Shown: positions 8,727 to 19,580, counted from the first letter of the stretch. The stretch: 64,000 nucleotides of DNA from Sphingobium scionense (GCF_014197035.1 NZ_JACIEU010000001.1:367037-431036), one strand, 5' to 3'. The notes: generated from the letters alone by a model not told the origin. Program-made: numbers and translations.

Positions 8727-9625
8727 CCATAGCGGAAAGCGAAGCCCGCAAGGGCGTCATCGCCGCGATCGGCACCTACAGCATCTGGGGGATGCTGCCG
8801 CTCTTCTTCCGCCTGCTGCATCATGTCGACCCGATCGAGATCGTGACCCAGCGGGTGATCTGGTCGGTCATCCTGATCCTGGTGCTGCTGGCCGCGCGCA
8901 AGGGGCTGGCCGCCTTCGTCGCGGCATTGCGCACGCCCCGGCTGGTCCTGCCGCTGGCGGCATCGGCGGTGATGATCGCGATCAACTGGCTGGTCTATGT
9001 CTGGGCGGTCAATGACGGCCATGTCATCGCCTGCAGCCTGGGCTATTTCCTCAACCCGCTGGTCAGCGTCGGCCTGGGCGTGGTCATACTCAAGGAAAGG
9101 CTGCGGCGCGGACAGATGCTGGCGATCGCGATCGCCGCGATCGGCGTCGCCATCCTTGCTGCGGCCGCGCTCACCACCTTGTGGATCAGCCTGGCGCTGG
9201 CGATCAGCTTCGCCCTCTATGGCCTGATCCGCAAGCTCACCCCGGTTGCGCCGATGACCGGCCTGGGGGTCGAAACGCTGCTGCTGGTCGCGCCGGCGAT
9301 CGGCTACCTGATCTGGCTGGCTGGCCATGGCGGCATCAGCTTTGGCCAGGACGTGTCGACCACCGGCCTGCTGATCCTGGCCGGCGGCGTCACCACCGTG
9401 CCGCTGGTGCTGTTCGCCACCGCCGCCCAGCGCCTGCCGCTGGCGACGCTGGGGCTGCTGCAATATCTGGCGCCGACGCTGCAATTTCTGTGCGGCGTGG
9501 TGCTGCTGGGCGAGACGCTGAGCCAGGGGCAGATGCTGAGCTTCGGCCTGATCTGGCTGGGCCTCATCCTCTTCGCCAGCGACAGCTATGCCGCCGCCCG
9601 CCGCAACCGGCTGGCGACGGCCTGA
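8723..9625 (+). CDS. rarD: RarD-type EamA permease
   Basis: A 300-residue inner-membrane permease with about ten hydrophobic segments, matching the RarD branch of the drug/metabolite transporter family. The start region ARKGVIAAIGTYSIWGMLPLFFRLL and the VNDGHVIACSLGYFLNPL segment are typical of RarD. The GTG start at 8723 overlaps the preceding stop codon. RarD was named in chloramphenicol-sensitivity work, but its natural substrate is not settled. Confidence 0.88.
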   Translation: MTIAESEARKGVIAAIGTYSIWGMLPLFFRLLHHVDPIEIVTQRVIWSVILILVLLAARKGLAAFVAALRTPRLVLPLAASAVMIAINWLVYVWAVNDGHVIACSLGYFLNPLVSVGLGVVILKERLRRGQMLAIAIAAIGVAILAAAALTTLWISLALAISFALYGLIRKLTPVAPMTGLGVETLLLVAPAIGYLIWLAGHGGISFGQDVSTTGLLILAGGVTTVPLVLFATAAQRLPLATLGLLQYLAPTLQFLCGVVLLGETLSQGQMLSFGLIWLGLILFASDSYAAARRNRLATA

Positions 9626-10201
9626 CCCCGGTCTGGACAGACCTGTTCTGCACGGCGCCGGAGGCGGATGGGCGTGCATGGTGGGCGAAAAGGCCCAAAC
9701 AGCGGGATTACTTGGTCGCGAGAGGCGAAACTTGACCGATCAGGCGGCAATAACGGTTGCCCGATGACGTTTCACCCCGATCATAACAACATCTTTTCAA
9801 CGCCTTAGCTGCAAGCGCGTGGAAGTTTACGCATGTGCGCCATGAGGGACATTGGGCCGATCGAAAAAACGGCCGAAATAGAATGGGTTGACGATAGAAA
9901 GGAGCCGACCGGAAGTTTATACCGGGCGCATGGCTGTAGGACAGGACTTTTATCGGGGCGGCCGGAATGGGTGGGAAGCGGACTGGCGGGTTTTGGAAGA
10001 GAATGTTTGATACTGGACATAATCGTTGGCACGCCGCCTCGCGCTTGTCCCATGGCTATCCATATCACTGATGCAATCTCGAACAGGCCCGCTGGCAGGC
10101 CTCCCACTTCAAAGCCGGAAACCCTCTGACCGCCGCGCGGCAGCGCGGCTCCCATCAAAGCGAGTCGCGCCAATGGGGCACCGGATCGGCACCGCCCTCG
10201 A
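9626..10201. other. 576-base gene-poor region
   Basis: Between rarD and the excalibur gene I see no convincing gene. Small hairpin GGTCTG-GA-CAGACC at 9630-9643 may end rarD transcripts. A 98-residue plus-strand frame at 9833 lacks a ribosome site and has no recognisable domain; the opposite-strand frame is a shadow of the downstream gene. GC content dips in places, which could mark an old insertion or a decayed gene. Confidence 0.5.
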
Positions 10202-10642
10202 ATGCAAACCGATCCTTTACTCTCGATCGGCAGTATGCCCCACATGCGTAACAATTTCGCCTTGAAGTCGTTTGCGGTCGCCGGGCTGGTCGGCGTCGCC
10301 GTGGGCGGTGGTAGCAGATACATGTCCTCCTCAACGACGGTCCCCGAAGCCAGCGCCGCCGACGAAGTCACATCAGAGTGGCGACCGACCCGCGACACGA
10401 TCCGGGATCGCCCGATGTCGGCGGACGAACTGGACGCCCAGCAGCCTTCAGGTTCTAGCGCCACTCCTCAGCGCAGCCCACGCGCCCAAACTCCAACGGG
10501 GTCGGGAACATGGTCGTATCGGAATTGCGCCGACGCCCGTGCAGCCGGCGCTGCGCCAATCCACCGGGGGCAGCCGGGCTATGGGGCACATATGGATGGC
10601 GACGGGGATGGCATCGCATGTGAGCCATATCGGGGACGATAA
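10202..10642 (+). CDS. Excalibur-domain calcium-binding protein
   Basis: An exported protein of up to 146 residues whose C-terminal ~37 residues form an excalibur domain: YRNCADARAAG, then a loop, then DGDGDGIACE. The DxDxDG loop and the two cysteines are the family hallmarks and would bind calcium. A hydrophobic stretch SFAVAGLVGVAVGGG near residue 25 acts as signal or anchor; the internal start MPHMRNN (10235) may be the true one. The middle is low-complexity Ser/Pro/Thr-rich. It sits isolated from related genes. Confidence 0.7.
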   Translation: MQTDPLLSIGSMPHMRNNFALKSFAVAGLVGVAVGGGSRYMSSSTTVPEASAADEVTSEWRPTRDTIRDRPMSADELDAQQPSGSSATPQRSPRAQTPTGSGTWSYRNCADARAAGAAPIHRGQPGYGAHMDGDGDGIACEPYRGR

Positions 10643-10813
10643 ACCCAATCATCGTCAATCCATCCCGACAAATTGCAACGCGACATAATTGTCACAATCC
10701 ATCCTCGAAACGGTTTGGAAACGAAACCAAGGTTGCCCTAACGGCTTCACCCCCTATTGGAGCCAGCAAGGGTCGCACGATAACTTTGTGCATCAATATC
10801 AGGGGTTTGTAAT

Positions 10814-11422
10814 TTGAAGAACGTTCTTTTCGCGGCGGCCGCTCTGGCTGCTGTGTCGGCTCCCGCATACGCGCAGGAAGCCTCGAATTTCGGCGGTTTT
10901 AAGGTCGGTGCGACCGTTGGCTATGACAGTGTCAATCTGTCCTACGACGATCTCGACGATAGCAAGGGCGGCTTCCTCTATGGCCTGACCGCTGGCTATG
11001 ACTATGACATCGGCACTCTGGTAATCGGCGTTGAAGGTGAAGTCAGCGACTCCACCGTCAAGGAAACCGCAACCGACGTTCTTGTCGATGGCGATCGCTG
11101 GAAGCTGTCGGCTGGCCGCGACCTCTATGTCGGCGCGCGCCTTGGTTTCCCGGTGTCGCAGAACCTGATGCTGTATGCCAAGGGCGGCTACACCAACGCC
11201 CGCGCGAAGCTCTCGGTCAGCTATGATGGCGACAGCGCCAGCGAAGGCGACAACCTTGACGGTTACCGCGTCGGCGGCGGCATCGAATTCGCGAACGCAG
11301 GAAACTTTGCCCGTCTCGAATATCGCTACAGCGACTATGGCAATTACAGCTATGACGGTTTCAACACCGGCATCGCCGCGTCGCGCCATCAGATCGCGGT
11401 AACGGGCGGTTTCCGCTTCTAA
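10814..11422 (+). CDS. Outer-membrane beta-barrel protein
   Basis: A 202-residue porin-like outer-membrane protein. The first 20 residues are a clean signal peptide (MKNVLFAAAALAAVSAPAYA). The mature chain alternates aromatic and small residues in strand-length pieces, for example GFLYGLTAGYDYDIG and FARLEYRYSDYGNYSYDG, and ends in GGFRF, the usual C-terminal Phe for BamA insertion. No in-frame ATG fits, so the start is TTG, supported by AGGGG 8-9 bases upstream. It belongs to the broad 8-stranded OmpA/Opa-like barrels; no specific cargo can be named. Confidence 0.85.
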   Translation: MKNVLFAAAALAAVSAPAYAQEASNFGGFKVGATVGYDSVNLSYDDLDDSKGGFLYGLTAGYDYDIGTLVIGVEGEVSDSTVKETATDVLVDGDRWKLSAGRDLYVGARLGFPVSQNLMLYAKGGYTNARAKLSVSYDGDSASEGDNLDGYRVGGGIEFANAGNFARLEYRYSDYGNYSYDGFNTGIAASRHQIAVTGGFRF

Positions 11423-11485
11423 TCTGATCTTGCTCGGCGAACGCGGCTGAGCGACCGGCCCGGAATTCTTTTCGGTACGACTTGC

Positions 11486-11521
11486 GGCCCTGATCGTCTT
11501 CGGATGGTCAGGGCCATTTTC
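11486..11521 (+). terminator. Rho-independent terminator after barrel gene
   Basis: GGCCCTGA at 11486-11493 pairs with TCAGGGCC at 11508-11515, followed by ATTTTC. It ends the outer-membrane protein transcript. Confidence 0.7.
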
Positions 11522-11550
11522 ATGTTTGGGATGGGTGGTTTCCCGCCATT

Positions 11551-11600
11551 CCCCTCCCGTTTACGGGAGGGGGGCTGGAGGCCGTCCCTCGCGACGGCCT
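11551..11600. repeat. Tandem small palindromes, REP-like
   Basis: Two hairpins in a row: CCCCTCCCGT / ACGGGAGGGG (11551-11572, 2-base loop) and AGGCCGTC / GACGGCCT (11579-11600). They lie between the barrel terminator and the end of the dihydroorotase gene. The G-rich palindrome style matches dispersed intergenic repeats and resembles the larger element at 57341-57463. Confidence 0.55.
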
Positions 11601-11608
11601 GATCCCGA

Positions 11609-12940
11609 TCAGTTGAATTCGGTCGCCTCGAACCGGACCGGTTCGCCGACCGCCTGATTGGCCAGGCTGTCTTCCCACATCACGCGGTTGCCGCGGATGA
11701 TGGTGCCGATCGCCTTGCCGGTGAGGTCCATGCCGTCGAACGGCGACCAGTCGCAGCGCGAGGCGAGCCAGTCCTTGCCGACGGTCCATTTCTTCTTGAG
11801 GTCGACCACGGTGAAGTCGGCGTCATAGCCGAGCGCGATGCGCCCCTTGCAGGTGAGGCCGAATACGCGCTGCGGCCCCGACGAGGTCAGTTCGATGAAG
11901 CGGCGCAGCGTCAGCCGCCCTTCGGCGACATGGTTGAGCAGCAGCGGCACCAGGGTCTGCACGCCCGGCATGCCGCTGGGCGAGGCGGGATAGGTCTTGG
12001 CCTTTTCCTCGATCGTGTGCGGCGCATGGTCGCTGCCCAGCACGTCGGGCACGCCCTGGTTGAGCCAGAACCACAGGCCGTCGCGATGGGCCGCGCTGCG
12101 GATCGGCGGGTTCATCTGGGCATAGGTGCCCAGGCGTGGATAGGCGTCCTCCCCCGCCAGCGTCAGATGCTGCGGCGTGACTTCGCAGGTCGCGACATCC
12201 TTGTTCTGGCCGATATATTCCAGCTCCGCCGGGGTGGTGACGTGCAGGATGTGGATGCGGCGGCGCGCCTTGCGGGCGAGCGCGATGATCCGCTTCGTCG
12301 CGATCATCGCGCTTTCATCGTCGCGCCAGACGGGATGCGACGAGGGATCGCCCTCGACCCGATAATCCTTGCGCGCGTTCATCCGCGTCTCGTCCTCGGC
12401 ATGGATGGCGACGCGGCGGGTGCCCGACGCCAGCACGCAGGCCAGCGCCGCGTCATCATCCACCAACAGGCTGCCGGTCGATGCGCCCATGAAGATCTTG
12501 ACGCCCGAGGTGCCGGGAATGCGCTCCAGTTCCTTCAGCTGCTCGGCATTTTCCGCCGTCGCGCCGACATAGAAGGCATGGTCGCACCACATGCGGTGAT
12601 GGGCGCGCTTCAGCTTGTCATGCACCCGCTCGGCGGTGTCGGTATTGGGATTGGTGTTGGGCATTTCGAACACGGCGGTGACGCCGCCCAGCACCGCGGC
12701 GCGGCTGCCCGATTCCAGATCCTCCTTATATTCCAGTCCCGGTTCGCGGAAATGCACCTGGCTGTCGATGCAGCCCGGCAGCACGTCCAGGCCGGTGCAG
12801 TCGATCACTTCGCCCGCATCGCCCAGGCCGGTGCCGATGGCGACGATCTTGCCGCCGCGCACGCCCACATCCACCTGCTCCGCGCCGCCCGGCGTATGGA
12901 CGGTGCCGTTCTTGAGGATCATGTCGAAGGTCTGGGTCAT
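11609..12940 (-). CDS. pyrC: Dihydroorotase (class I-like amidohydrolase)
   Basis: A 443-residue cyclic amidohydrolase, probably interconverting N-carbamoyl-aspartate and dihydroorotate in pyrimidine synthesis. Visible motifs are VHFREPG near residue 63, GVKIFMG with the likely carbamylated lysine, VAIHAEDE, HILHVTT and GSDHAPH. The first metal-site histidine of the usual HxH motif is Gln here (DSQVHFREPG), while the second His and the later ligands are kept. The family also holds allantoinases and hydantoinases, so activity is likely but not certain. It diverges from the YgfZ gene with 69 bases between. Confidence 0.82.
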   Translation of the reverse strand: MTQTFDMILKNGTVHTPGGAEQVDVGVRGGKIVAIGTGLGDAGEVIDCTGLDVLPGCIDSQVHFREPGLEYKEDLESGSRAAVLGGVTAVFEMPNTNPNTDTAERVHDKLKRAHHRMWCDHAFYVGATAENAEQLKELERIPGTSGVKIFMGASTGSLLVDDDAALACVLASGTRRVAIHAEDETRMNARKDYRVEGDPSSHPVWRDDESAMIATKRIIALARKARRRIHILHVTTPAELEYIGQNKDVATCEVTPQHLTLAGEDAYPRLGTYAQMNPPIRSAAHRDGLWFWLNQGVPDVLGSDHAPHTIEEKAKTYPASPSGMPGVQTLVPLLLNHVAEGRLTLRRFIELTSSGPQRVFGLTCKGRIALGYDADFTVVDLKKKWTVGKDWLASRCDWSPFDGMDLTGKAIGTIIRGNRVMWEDSLANQAVGEPVRFEATEFN

Positions 12941-13009
12941 GGCGATATTCCTGTCTGCTGTTCGCGCGAACCGCTTGGCGAAGTCGTGCCGCCGTCCTAC
13001 CTAAAGCCG

Positions 13010-13747
13010 ATGACCGATACCACCCTTACCGACCGCGCGGTCCTGCGCATTTCCGGCGAAGAGGCACGTCCCTTCCTGCAGGGGCTGCTGACCCGCGACG
13101 TGCTGACGCTGAAAGACGGCGAAGCGCGCTGGACCGCGCTGCTGACGCCACAGGGCAAGGCGCTGTTCGACTTCATCCTGTGGGGCGACGACGGCGATAT
13201 ATTGATCGACTGCGAGACGGCGCAGGCCGATGCGCTGGCGAAGCGGCTGACCATTTACCGGCTGCGGCGCAAGGTGGTGATCGCCCGCGACGATTCGCTG
13301 GCCGTGCATTGGGCGCTAGACGCGGCCGACAAGCCCTGCGACCCCCGCCTGCCAGAACTGGGCGCGCGCTGGCTGGCGCCGGCGACCGATGGCGACGCCT
13401 CCGCCGCGTTCCGCGCCCATCGGCTGTCGCTCGGCATCTTCGAGGGCGCGGCGGAACTGGGGCAGGACCAGACGCTGTGGCTCGAAACCAATGCCGAGGA
13501 ACTGCACGGCGTCGATTATGACAAGGGCTGCTATGTCGGCCAGGAAAACACCGCCCGCATGCATTATCGCAACAAGGTGAACCGGCGGCTGGTAGCGGTG
13601 CCGCTGGAACAGGCCGACGAGAAGCGCCAGCGCGCCGCCCTGCCCGACCTCAACCTGTCGATCGAGCTGCAACGGGTGGAGGCGATCGATCCCGCCACCC
13701 TGCCCGCCTGGCTCGCCACCGCGATCGCCGCGCAGGCCGCCGAATGA
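13010..13747 (+). CDS. YgfZ/GcvT-type folate-binding protein
   Basis: A 245-residue member of the YgfZ (COG0354) family, related to the T-protein of the glycine cleavage system and needed in other bacteria for repair or assembly of some iron-sulfur proteins. The diagnostic KGCYVGQE motif with its conserved cysteine is present at about residue 170. Its TGA overlaps the start of the glutaminyl cyclase gene as ATGA. The ATG at 13010 matches the family N-terminus (TDRAVLRISGEEARPFLQGLLT). Confidence 0.88.
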   Translation: MTDTTLTDRAVLRISGEEARPFLQGLLTRDVLTLKDGEARWTALLTPQGKALFDFILWGDDGDILIDCETAQADALAKRLTIYRLRRKVVIARDDSLAVHWALDAADKPCDPRLPELGARWLAPATDGDASAAFRAHRLSLGIFEGAAELGQDQTLWLETNAEELHGVDYDKGCYVGQENTARMHYRNKVNRRLVAVPLEQADEKRQRAALPDLNLSIELQRVEAIDPATLPAWLATAIAAQAAE

Positions 13748-14496
13748 GGCAATGGCTGCTGGCGCTTGCCTGCGCCTTCACCCTGACCATCCCGGCGCGG
13801 GCGGAAACGCCCTGGACACTGATCAAGGCCTATCCGCATGATCCGGCAGCCTTTACCGAGGGCCTCTTCTACCTCGACGGCGCGCTCTATGAGAGCACCG
13901 GCCTCGAAGGCCAGTCGGAAATTCGCAAGGTCGCGCTCAAGACCGGCAAGGTCGAGCAGCGCCGCGTGGTCGAGCAGCCCTATTTCGGCGAAGGCATCGT
14001 CAACTGGGGCGGCAAGCTCGTCAGCCTGACCTGGCGCCACCGCCAAGGCTTCGTCTGGAAACTGGACGATTTCTCGCCCCTCTCGACCTTCCGCTATGAA
14101 GGCGAAGGCTGGGGCCTGACCCAGGATGGCCGATCGATCATCATGAGCGACGGCAGCGCGCAACTGCGCTTCCTCGATCCCGAGACGCTGAGCGAACAGC
14201 GCCGCATCACCGTCACCTGGAACGGCCGCGCGGTCGATCGGCTGAACGAACTGGAATGGGTCAAGGGCGAGATCTGGGCCAATGTCTGGTACGACACGAA
14301 GATCGCCCGGATCGACCCGCGCAGCGGCGGCGTGATCGACTGGATCGATGTCGCTCCCCTGCGCAAGCAGGCCGGCGTCACCGACAGCGAAGCCGTCGCC
14401 AACGGCATCGCCTATGACGCGAAGACCGACCGCGTCTTCATCACCGGCAAGAACTGGCCCAAGCTGTTCGAGATCAGGGTCGGGAATCAAAAATAG
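13744..14496 (+). CDS. Glutaminyl-peptide cyclotransferase
   Basis: A 250-residue exported enzyme of the bacterial/plant-type glutaminyl cyclase family (five-bladed propeller), which converts N-terminal Gln of peptides to pyroglutamate. The first 20 residues (MRQWLLALACAFTLTIPARA) are a signal peptide. Family motifs are FTEGLFY, YESTGLEGQSEIRKV, FGEGI and LNELEWVKGEIWANVWY. It is translationally coupled to the YgfZ gene by a 4-base overlap. Its stop codon lies inside the hairpin that terminates dnaJ from the other side. Confidence 0.88.
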   Translation: MRQWLLALACAFTLTIPARAETPWTLIKAYPHDPAAFTEGLFYLDGALYESTGLEGQSEIRKVALKTGKVEQRRVVEQPYFGEGIVNWGGKLVSLTWRHRQGFVWKLDDFSPLSTFRYEGEGWGLTQDGRSIIMSDGSAQLRFLDPETLSEQRRITVTWNGRAVDRLNELEWVKGEIWANVWYDTKIARIDPRSGGVIDWIDVAPLRKQAGVTDSEAVANGIAYDAKTDRVFITGKNWPKLFEIRVGNQK

Positions 14497-14520
14497 CGGC
14501 CCCTGGGCAGGGGCCGCTAT
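14488..14520 (-). terminator. Terminator of the dnaK-dnaJ unit
   Basis: Arms ATAGCGGCCCCT (14493-14504) and AGGGGCCGCTAT (14509-14520) form a perfect 12-base stem with a 4-base loop. Read on the minus strand it is followed by TTTTT, so it is a rho-independent terminator for dnaJ. It also overlaps the stop codon of the convergent cyclase gene. Confidence 0.8.
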
Positions 14521-14555
14521 CGCATCGTCATGACAAGAACCAATTGTAGGGAGGA

Positions 14556-15695
14556 TCAGTCCCCCCACAATTCCTTGAGTTTACCGAAGAAGCCGCTCGA
14601 TTGCGGGCATTCCTCGCCCGTTTCGGTCTCGCGGAAGGCCTCCAGCAGTTCGCGCTGCTTGGCCGTCAGCCTGGTCGGCGTTTCGACATCGACCTGGACA
14701 ACCATGTCTCCCTGGCCACGGCCGTTCAGCACCGGCATGCCAGCGCCGCGTTGGCGGATCTGCTTGCCCGACTGGATACCGTTCGGGATCTTGATCTCGT
14801 GCCGCTGGCCATCAAGGCCCGGCACTTCGATCACTCCGCCCAGCGCCGCCGTCGTGATGCTGACCGGCACGCGACAGAATAGCGTCGTGCCGTCCCGTTC
14901 GAAGATGCTGTGCCGCTTCACATGCAGGAAGATATAGAGATCGCCCGCAGGCGCGCCACGCGCGCCAGCCTCGCCCTCGCCCGACAGGCGAATGCGGGTG
15001 CCTTCGTCGACGCCCGCCGGAATATTGACCGACAGCGTCTTGGGCCGATCGACCCGGCCTTCGCCGCGACAGGATTTACAGGGGCTTTCGATCACCTGGC
15101 CTGCGCCATGGCAGCTGGGGCAGGTGCGCTCGACCACGAAGAAGCCCTGCTGCGCCCGGACCTGGCCATGACCCTGGCAGGTGCCGCAAGTCTTGACCCC
15201 GGTGCCCGGCTGGGCGCCCGAGCCTTCGCAGCTGTCGCAGGCGGCGGAGACCTCGATCTGGATCTCGGTCTTCTTGCCGTGATAGGCTTCGTCCAGCGTG
15301 ATTTCGAGATCATAGCGCAGGTCCGCGCCGCGGCGCTGCTGCTGGCGCCCGCCACCACCGCCGCCAAAGCCGGCCTGGCCAAAGATCGTCTCGAAAATAT
15401 CACCAAGATCGGAGAAACCACCGGCACCGCCGTGGAATCCGCCACCGCCGCCGCCCTGTTGCTGCTGCTTGAACGCGGCATGACCGAACCGGTCATAGGC
15501 CGCCCGCTTCTGCGGATCCTTCAGGCAGTCATAGGCTTCGGAAACGGCCTTGAACTTGGCCTCGCTGTCGGTGCAGCCCCCGGTCTTGTCCGGGTGATAT
15601 TTCATCGCCAGCTTGCGATAGGCGCTCTTGATCGCGGCCCCGTCGGCTGTGCGTTCTACTTCGAGCAGTTCGTAATAGTCGATTTCGGTCGTCAT
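14556..15695 (-). CDS. dnaJ: Molecular chaperone DnaJ
   Basis: Hsp40 co-chaperone, 379 residues from ATG 15695 ([19 protein letters not shown]). Domain order: J domain (1-70) with the HPD motif in [10 protein letters not shown], a Gly/Phe-rich linker, four zinc-binding CxxCxGxG repeats ([32 protein letters not shown]) and the C-terminal substrate-binding domain. It stimulates the ATPase of DnaK, whose gene is directly upstream on the same strand with 103 bases between. Confidence 0.97.
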   Translation of the reverse strand: MTTEIDYYELLEVERTADGAAIKSAYRKLAMKYHPDKTGGCTDSEAKFKAVSEAYDCLKDPQKRAAYDRFGHAAFKQQQQGGGGGGFHGGAGGFSDLGDIFETIFGQAGFGGGGGGRQQQRRGADLRYDLEITLDEAYHGKKTEIQIEVSAACDSCEGSGAQPGTGVKTCGTCQGHGQVRAQQGFFVVERTCPSCHGAGQVIESPCKSCRGEGRVDRPKTLSVNIPAGVDEGTRIRLSGEGEAGARGAPAGDLYIFLHVKRHSIFERDGTTLFCRVPVSITTAALGGVIEVPGLDGQRHEIKIPNGIQSGKQIRQRGAGMPVLNGRGQGDMVVQVDVETPTRLTAKQRELLEAFRETETGEECPQSSGFFGKLKELWGD

Positions 15696-15798
15696 CTCGC
15701 CCTCGGCGCGCACGGTCCCCGGCCTCGCTCCGAACGGATGCACTGGTCAGAAACCAGCCTGTCCGCCCGAAGCGAAGTCGAGGAGCGTTTCATGGGGC

Positions 15799-17697
<1,899 letters not shown>

Positions 17698-17786
17698 TTG
17701 TGTCCTCTTTGAACCCCAAAATATATTCAGCGGTTGACGGCCCCATACCTCACGTAAGCGCCAAGGCAAGGCCGGTTTGCGCAAGG

Positions 17787-17815
17787 GATATAGGCGCGCT
17801 TTCGCTTGGCACAAG
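17787..17815 (-). promoter_or_regulatory. Sigma-32-type heat-shock promoter of dnaK
   Basis: Reading on the minus strand, CTTG (17815-17812) is followed after exactly 17 bases by CCTATAT (17794-17788), close to the alphaproteobacterial heat-shock consensus. The -35/-10 pair lies about 90-115 bases upstream of the dnaK start. Confidence 0.65.
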
Positions 17816-17874
17816 GATCGGGGACGATTAGTCAGCTATTGACCGGAAACGAGACAGTCACGGAGCCCAAGTCC

Positions 17875-18360
17875 ATGCGTGCGCCCTTTGCCCTTATCAC
17901 CCTTGCCGCGCCGCTGGCCCTCGCCGGCTGCGGCGACCCTGCGCCCAGCTATGTCGACCAGGCCTGGGTCCGGCTGTCACCCAACAAGGACACGCCGTCG
18001 GCCGGCTATTTCGTGGCCCATGGCGGCGATGCCGGGGTGCAGTTGCGCGGGGTGATGACCGACTATGCGCTCAAGGTCGAAATGCATGAGAGCGTCGGCA
18101 AGGACGGCATGGTGTCGATGCAGCCGATCGACAGCGTCGATGTGCCCGCCAAGGGCACGGTGGCCTTCGCGCCGGGCGGCAAGCATCTGATGATCTGGGG
18201 CATCAACGATACCGCGATCAGCCGCGGCAAGATGCAACTCACCTTCCTGATGTCGAACGGCGACCGGTTGCTGGTCGATGCGGTGATCCGCAAGCCCGAC
18301 GGCAGCGCACCGGCGGCCCCTGCTGCGGGCAATGCGACGGAAGAGCATAAGGCGCATTGA
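17875..18360 (+). CDS. PCu(A)C-type copper chaperone lipoprotein
   Basis: Periplasmic copper carrier of the PCu(A)C family, used to deliver copper to cytochrome oxidase. 161 residues. The signal ends in a lipobox with Cys19 (LALAGC). The copper motif fits exactly: His71, then Met82, then His104 and Met106, i.e. H-x10-M-x21-HxM. The ATG at 17875 gives this signal; a longer reading overlaps the dnaK promoter. The next gene starts on this gene's stop codon. Confidence 0.88.
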   Translation: MRAPFALITLAAPLALAGCGDPAPSYVDQAWVRLSPNKDTPSAGYFVAHGGDAGVQLRGVMTDYALKVEMHESVGKDGMVSMQPIDSVDVPAKGTVAFAPGGKHLMIWGINDTAISRGKMQLTFLMSNGDRLLVDAVIRKPDGSAPAAPAAGNATEEHKAH

Positions 18361-18821
18361 CCAGCCGTCCGCTGACACTTGAGGAGGCCGCGCTCGCCCG
18401 GACGATGTTCGGCGACGCGATCGCCTATGACCGGGTGCGCGTCCACAACCGGAAATGGTGGCCGTTCCAGCCGCGCGGCGTGACCATGGCCCCCGACGGC
18501 GACCTGTGGTTTCATCCCGAAGGCGGCCTCTTCTGCGACGATTTCTGCGCCAGCCCGCTCAGCCTGCAGGGCCTGTTCATCCATGAGATGACCCATGTGT
18601 GGCAGGCGCAGCGGTCGGGCAAATATTGGCTGCCGCTGATGCGCCACCCCTTCTGCCGCTATGATTATGCGATCGAGCCGGGCAAGCCGTTCGCCCGCTA
18701 CGGCATCGAGCAGCAGGCCGAGATCGTCCGCCATGCCTTCATCCTGCGCCAGGGCGGCCGGGTGGAAGGCAAGCCGGGGATCGAGGTTTATGAGGCGCTG
18801 TTGCCTTTTGCCGTGACCTGA
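18357..18821 (+). CDS. HExxH-motif protein, possible zinc metallopeptidase
   Basis: A 154-residue protein with HEMTHVWQAQ at residues 76-85, the HExxH zinc motif, and a later region (HPFCRYDYAIEPGKPFARYGIEQQAEIVRH) that could complete the site. Its TTG start overlaps the TGA of the copper chaperone gene (TTGA), so the two are likely coupled. It lacks a clear signal peptide. It resembles small sphingomonad proteins annotated as Vgr-related, but activity is unproven. Confidence 0.6.
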   Translation: MTSRPLTLEEAALARTMFGDAIAYDRVRVHNRKWWPFQPRGVTMAPDGDLWFHPEGGLFCDDFCASPLSLQGLFIHEMTHVWQAQRSGKYWLPLMRHPFCRYDYAIEPGKPFARYGIEQQAEIVRHAFILRQGGRVEGKPGIEVYEALLPFAVT

Positions 18822-18829
18822 CCGCCCCC

Positions 18830-19465
18830 TCACCCACCATGGCCGCTGCGACAGCCATCCGTGACGACGCTGCGGCTGAGCGAGGTGGTGGAGAAGATGT
18901 CGGCTTCGGGCAGGCTGTGGCTGTAGGTGAGGACCGCGCTGGTCAGCCGTTCGGTCTCGTCACCATTGGCATCATGGATCGTCGCTGCGATGATCGCGCC
19001 GTCGTCGAGCACATCATAGGTGCGCAGATTGCCGTCATCGGCGACCGCGATGCGCGAAACCGGGCCATAGAGGCCGCCGGTCTCCCGTCCCAGAAATTCC
19101 TTGGCGACCAGCTTGCGGTTGGCGTTGACGCCACAGGCAGCGGCCGCGAGTGACGGCGAAGTTGACACTTCACCAGTGCGCACGTCGAGATGCTGCGCCT
19201 CCCCGGTCGCGCAATTGGCGACGATGCGGTCGCGCGGGGTTTCGACCCGGTGACGGTCGCCCTGATGATATTCCGCCGCCCATTCCTTGAGCTGCACCTC
19301 CTCGCTGGGCGTCACCACATTCCAGGTGCAGACCGCATATGTCGCTTTCGTTGTCCGCGTCAGCGCCAGCACCGCGTCCACATCTTCGGGCGGGGCCGCA
19401 GCCGTCAGCAACAAGGGCAGCAGGATCAGTCCCTGACGTCCAACAGGTTTCCGCATCGCCGGCAC
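18830..19465 (-). CDS. Hypothetical secreted protein
   Basis: About 211 residues with an N-terminal signal-like segment (QGLILLPLLLTAAA) and a mature domain without a recognised family. Cysteines at CTWN, ANCATG, AACGVNA and DGCRSG could form disulfides in the periplasm. The start could be 9 bases further in (MRKPVG). It is convergent with the HExxH gene by 8 bases, and separated from sdhA by the sdhA terminator. Confidence 0.5.
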   Translation of the reverse strand: MPAMRKPVGRQGLILLPLLLTAAAPPEDVDAVLALTRTTKATYAVCTWNVVTPSEEVQLKEWAAEYHQGDRHRVETPRDRIVANCATGEAQHLDVRTGEVSTSPSLAAAACGVNANRKLVAKEFLGRETGGLYGPVSRIAVADDGNLRTYDVLDDGAIIAATIHDANGDETERLTSAVLTYSHSLPEADIFSTTSLSRSVVTDGCRSGHGG

Positions 19466-19520
19466 CTCCTTGATCGATCGACACCCAAGCTAGAGCCTGA
19501 TCGCGCGCTGGCAATGGGCA

Positions 19521-19550
19521 AAGAAAAAGGGCGGACCAGATGGCCCGCCC
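19521..19550 (-). terminator. Terminator after sdhA
   Basis: On the minus strand a GGGCGG...CCGCCC stem with CCA/TGG extension is followed by TTTTTCTTT. It lies 31 bases past the sdhA stop and closes the sdhCDA unit. Confidence 0.85.
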
Positions 19551-19580
19551 TCTTCAGATTTCCGGCATGATGCCAGAGGC

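Noticed and set aside
9805..10464. Minus-strand frame in the gene-poor region
   Set aside because: Overlaps the excalibur gene in reverse and has no ribosome site or domain.
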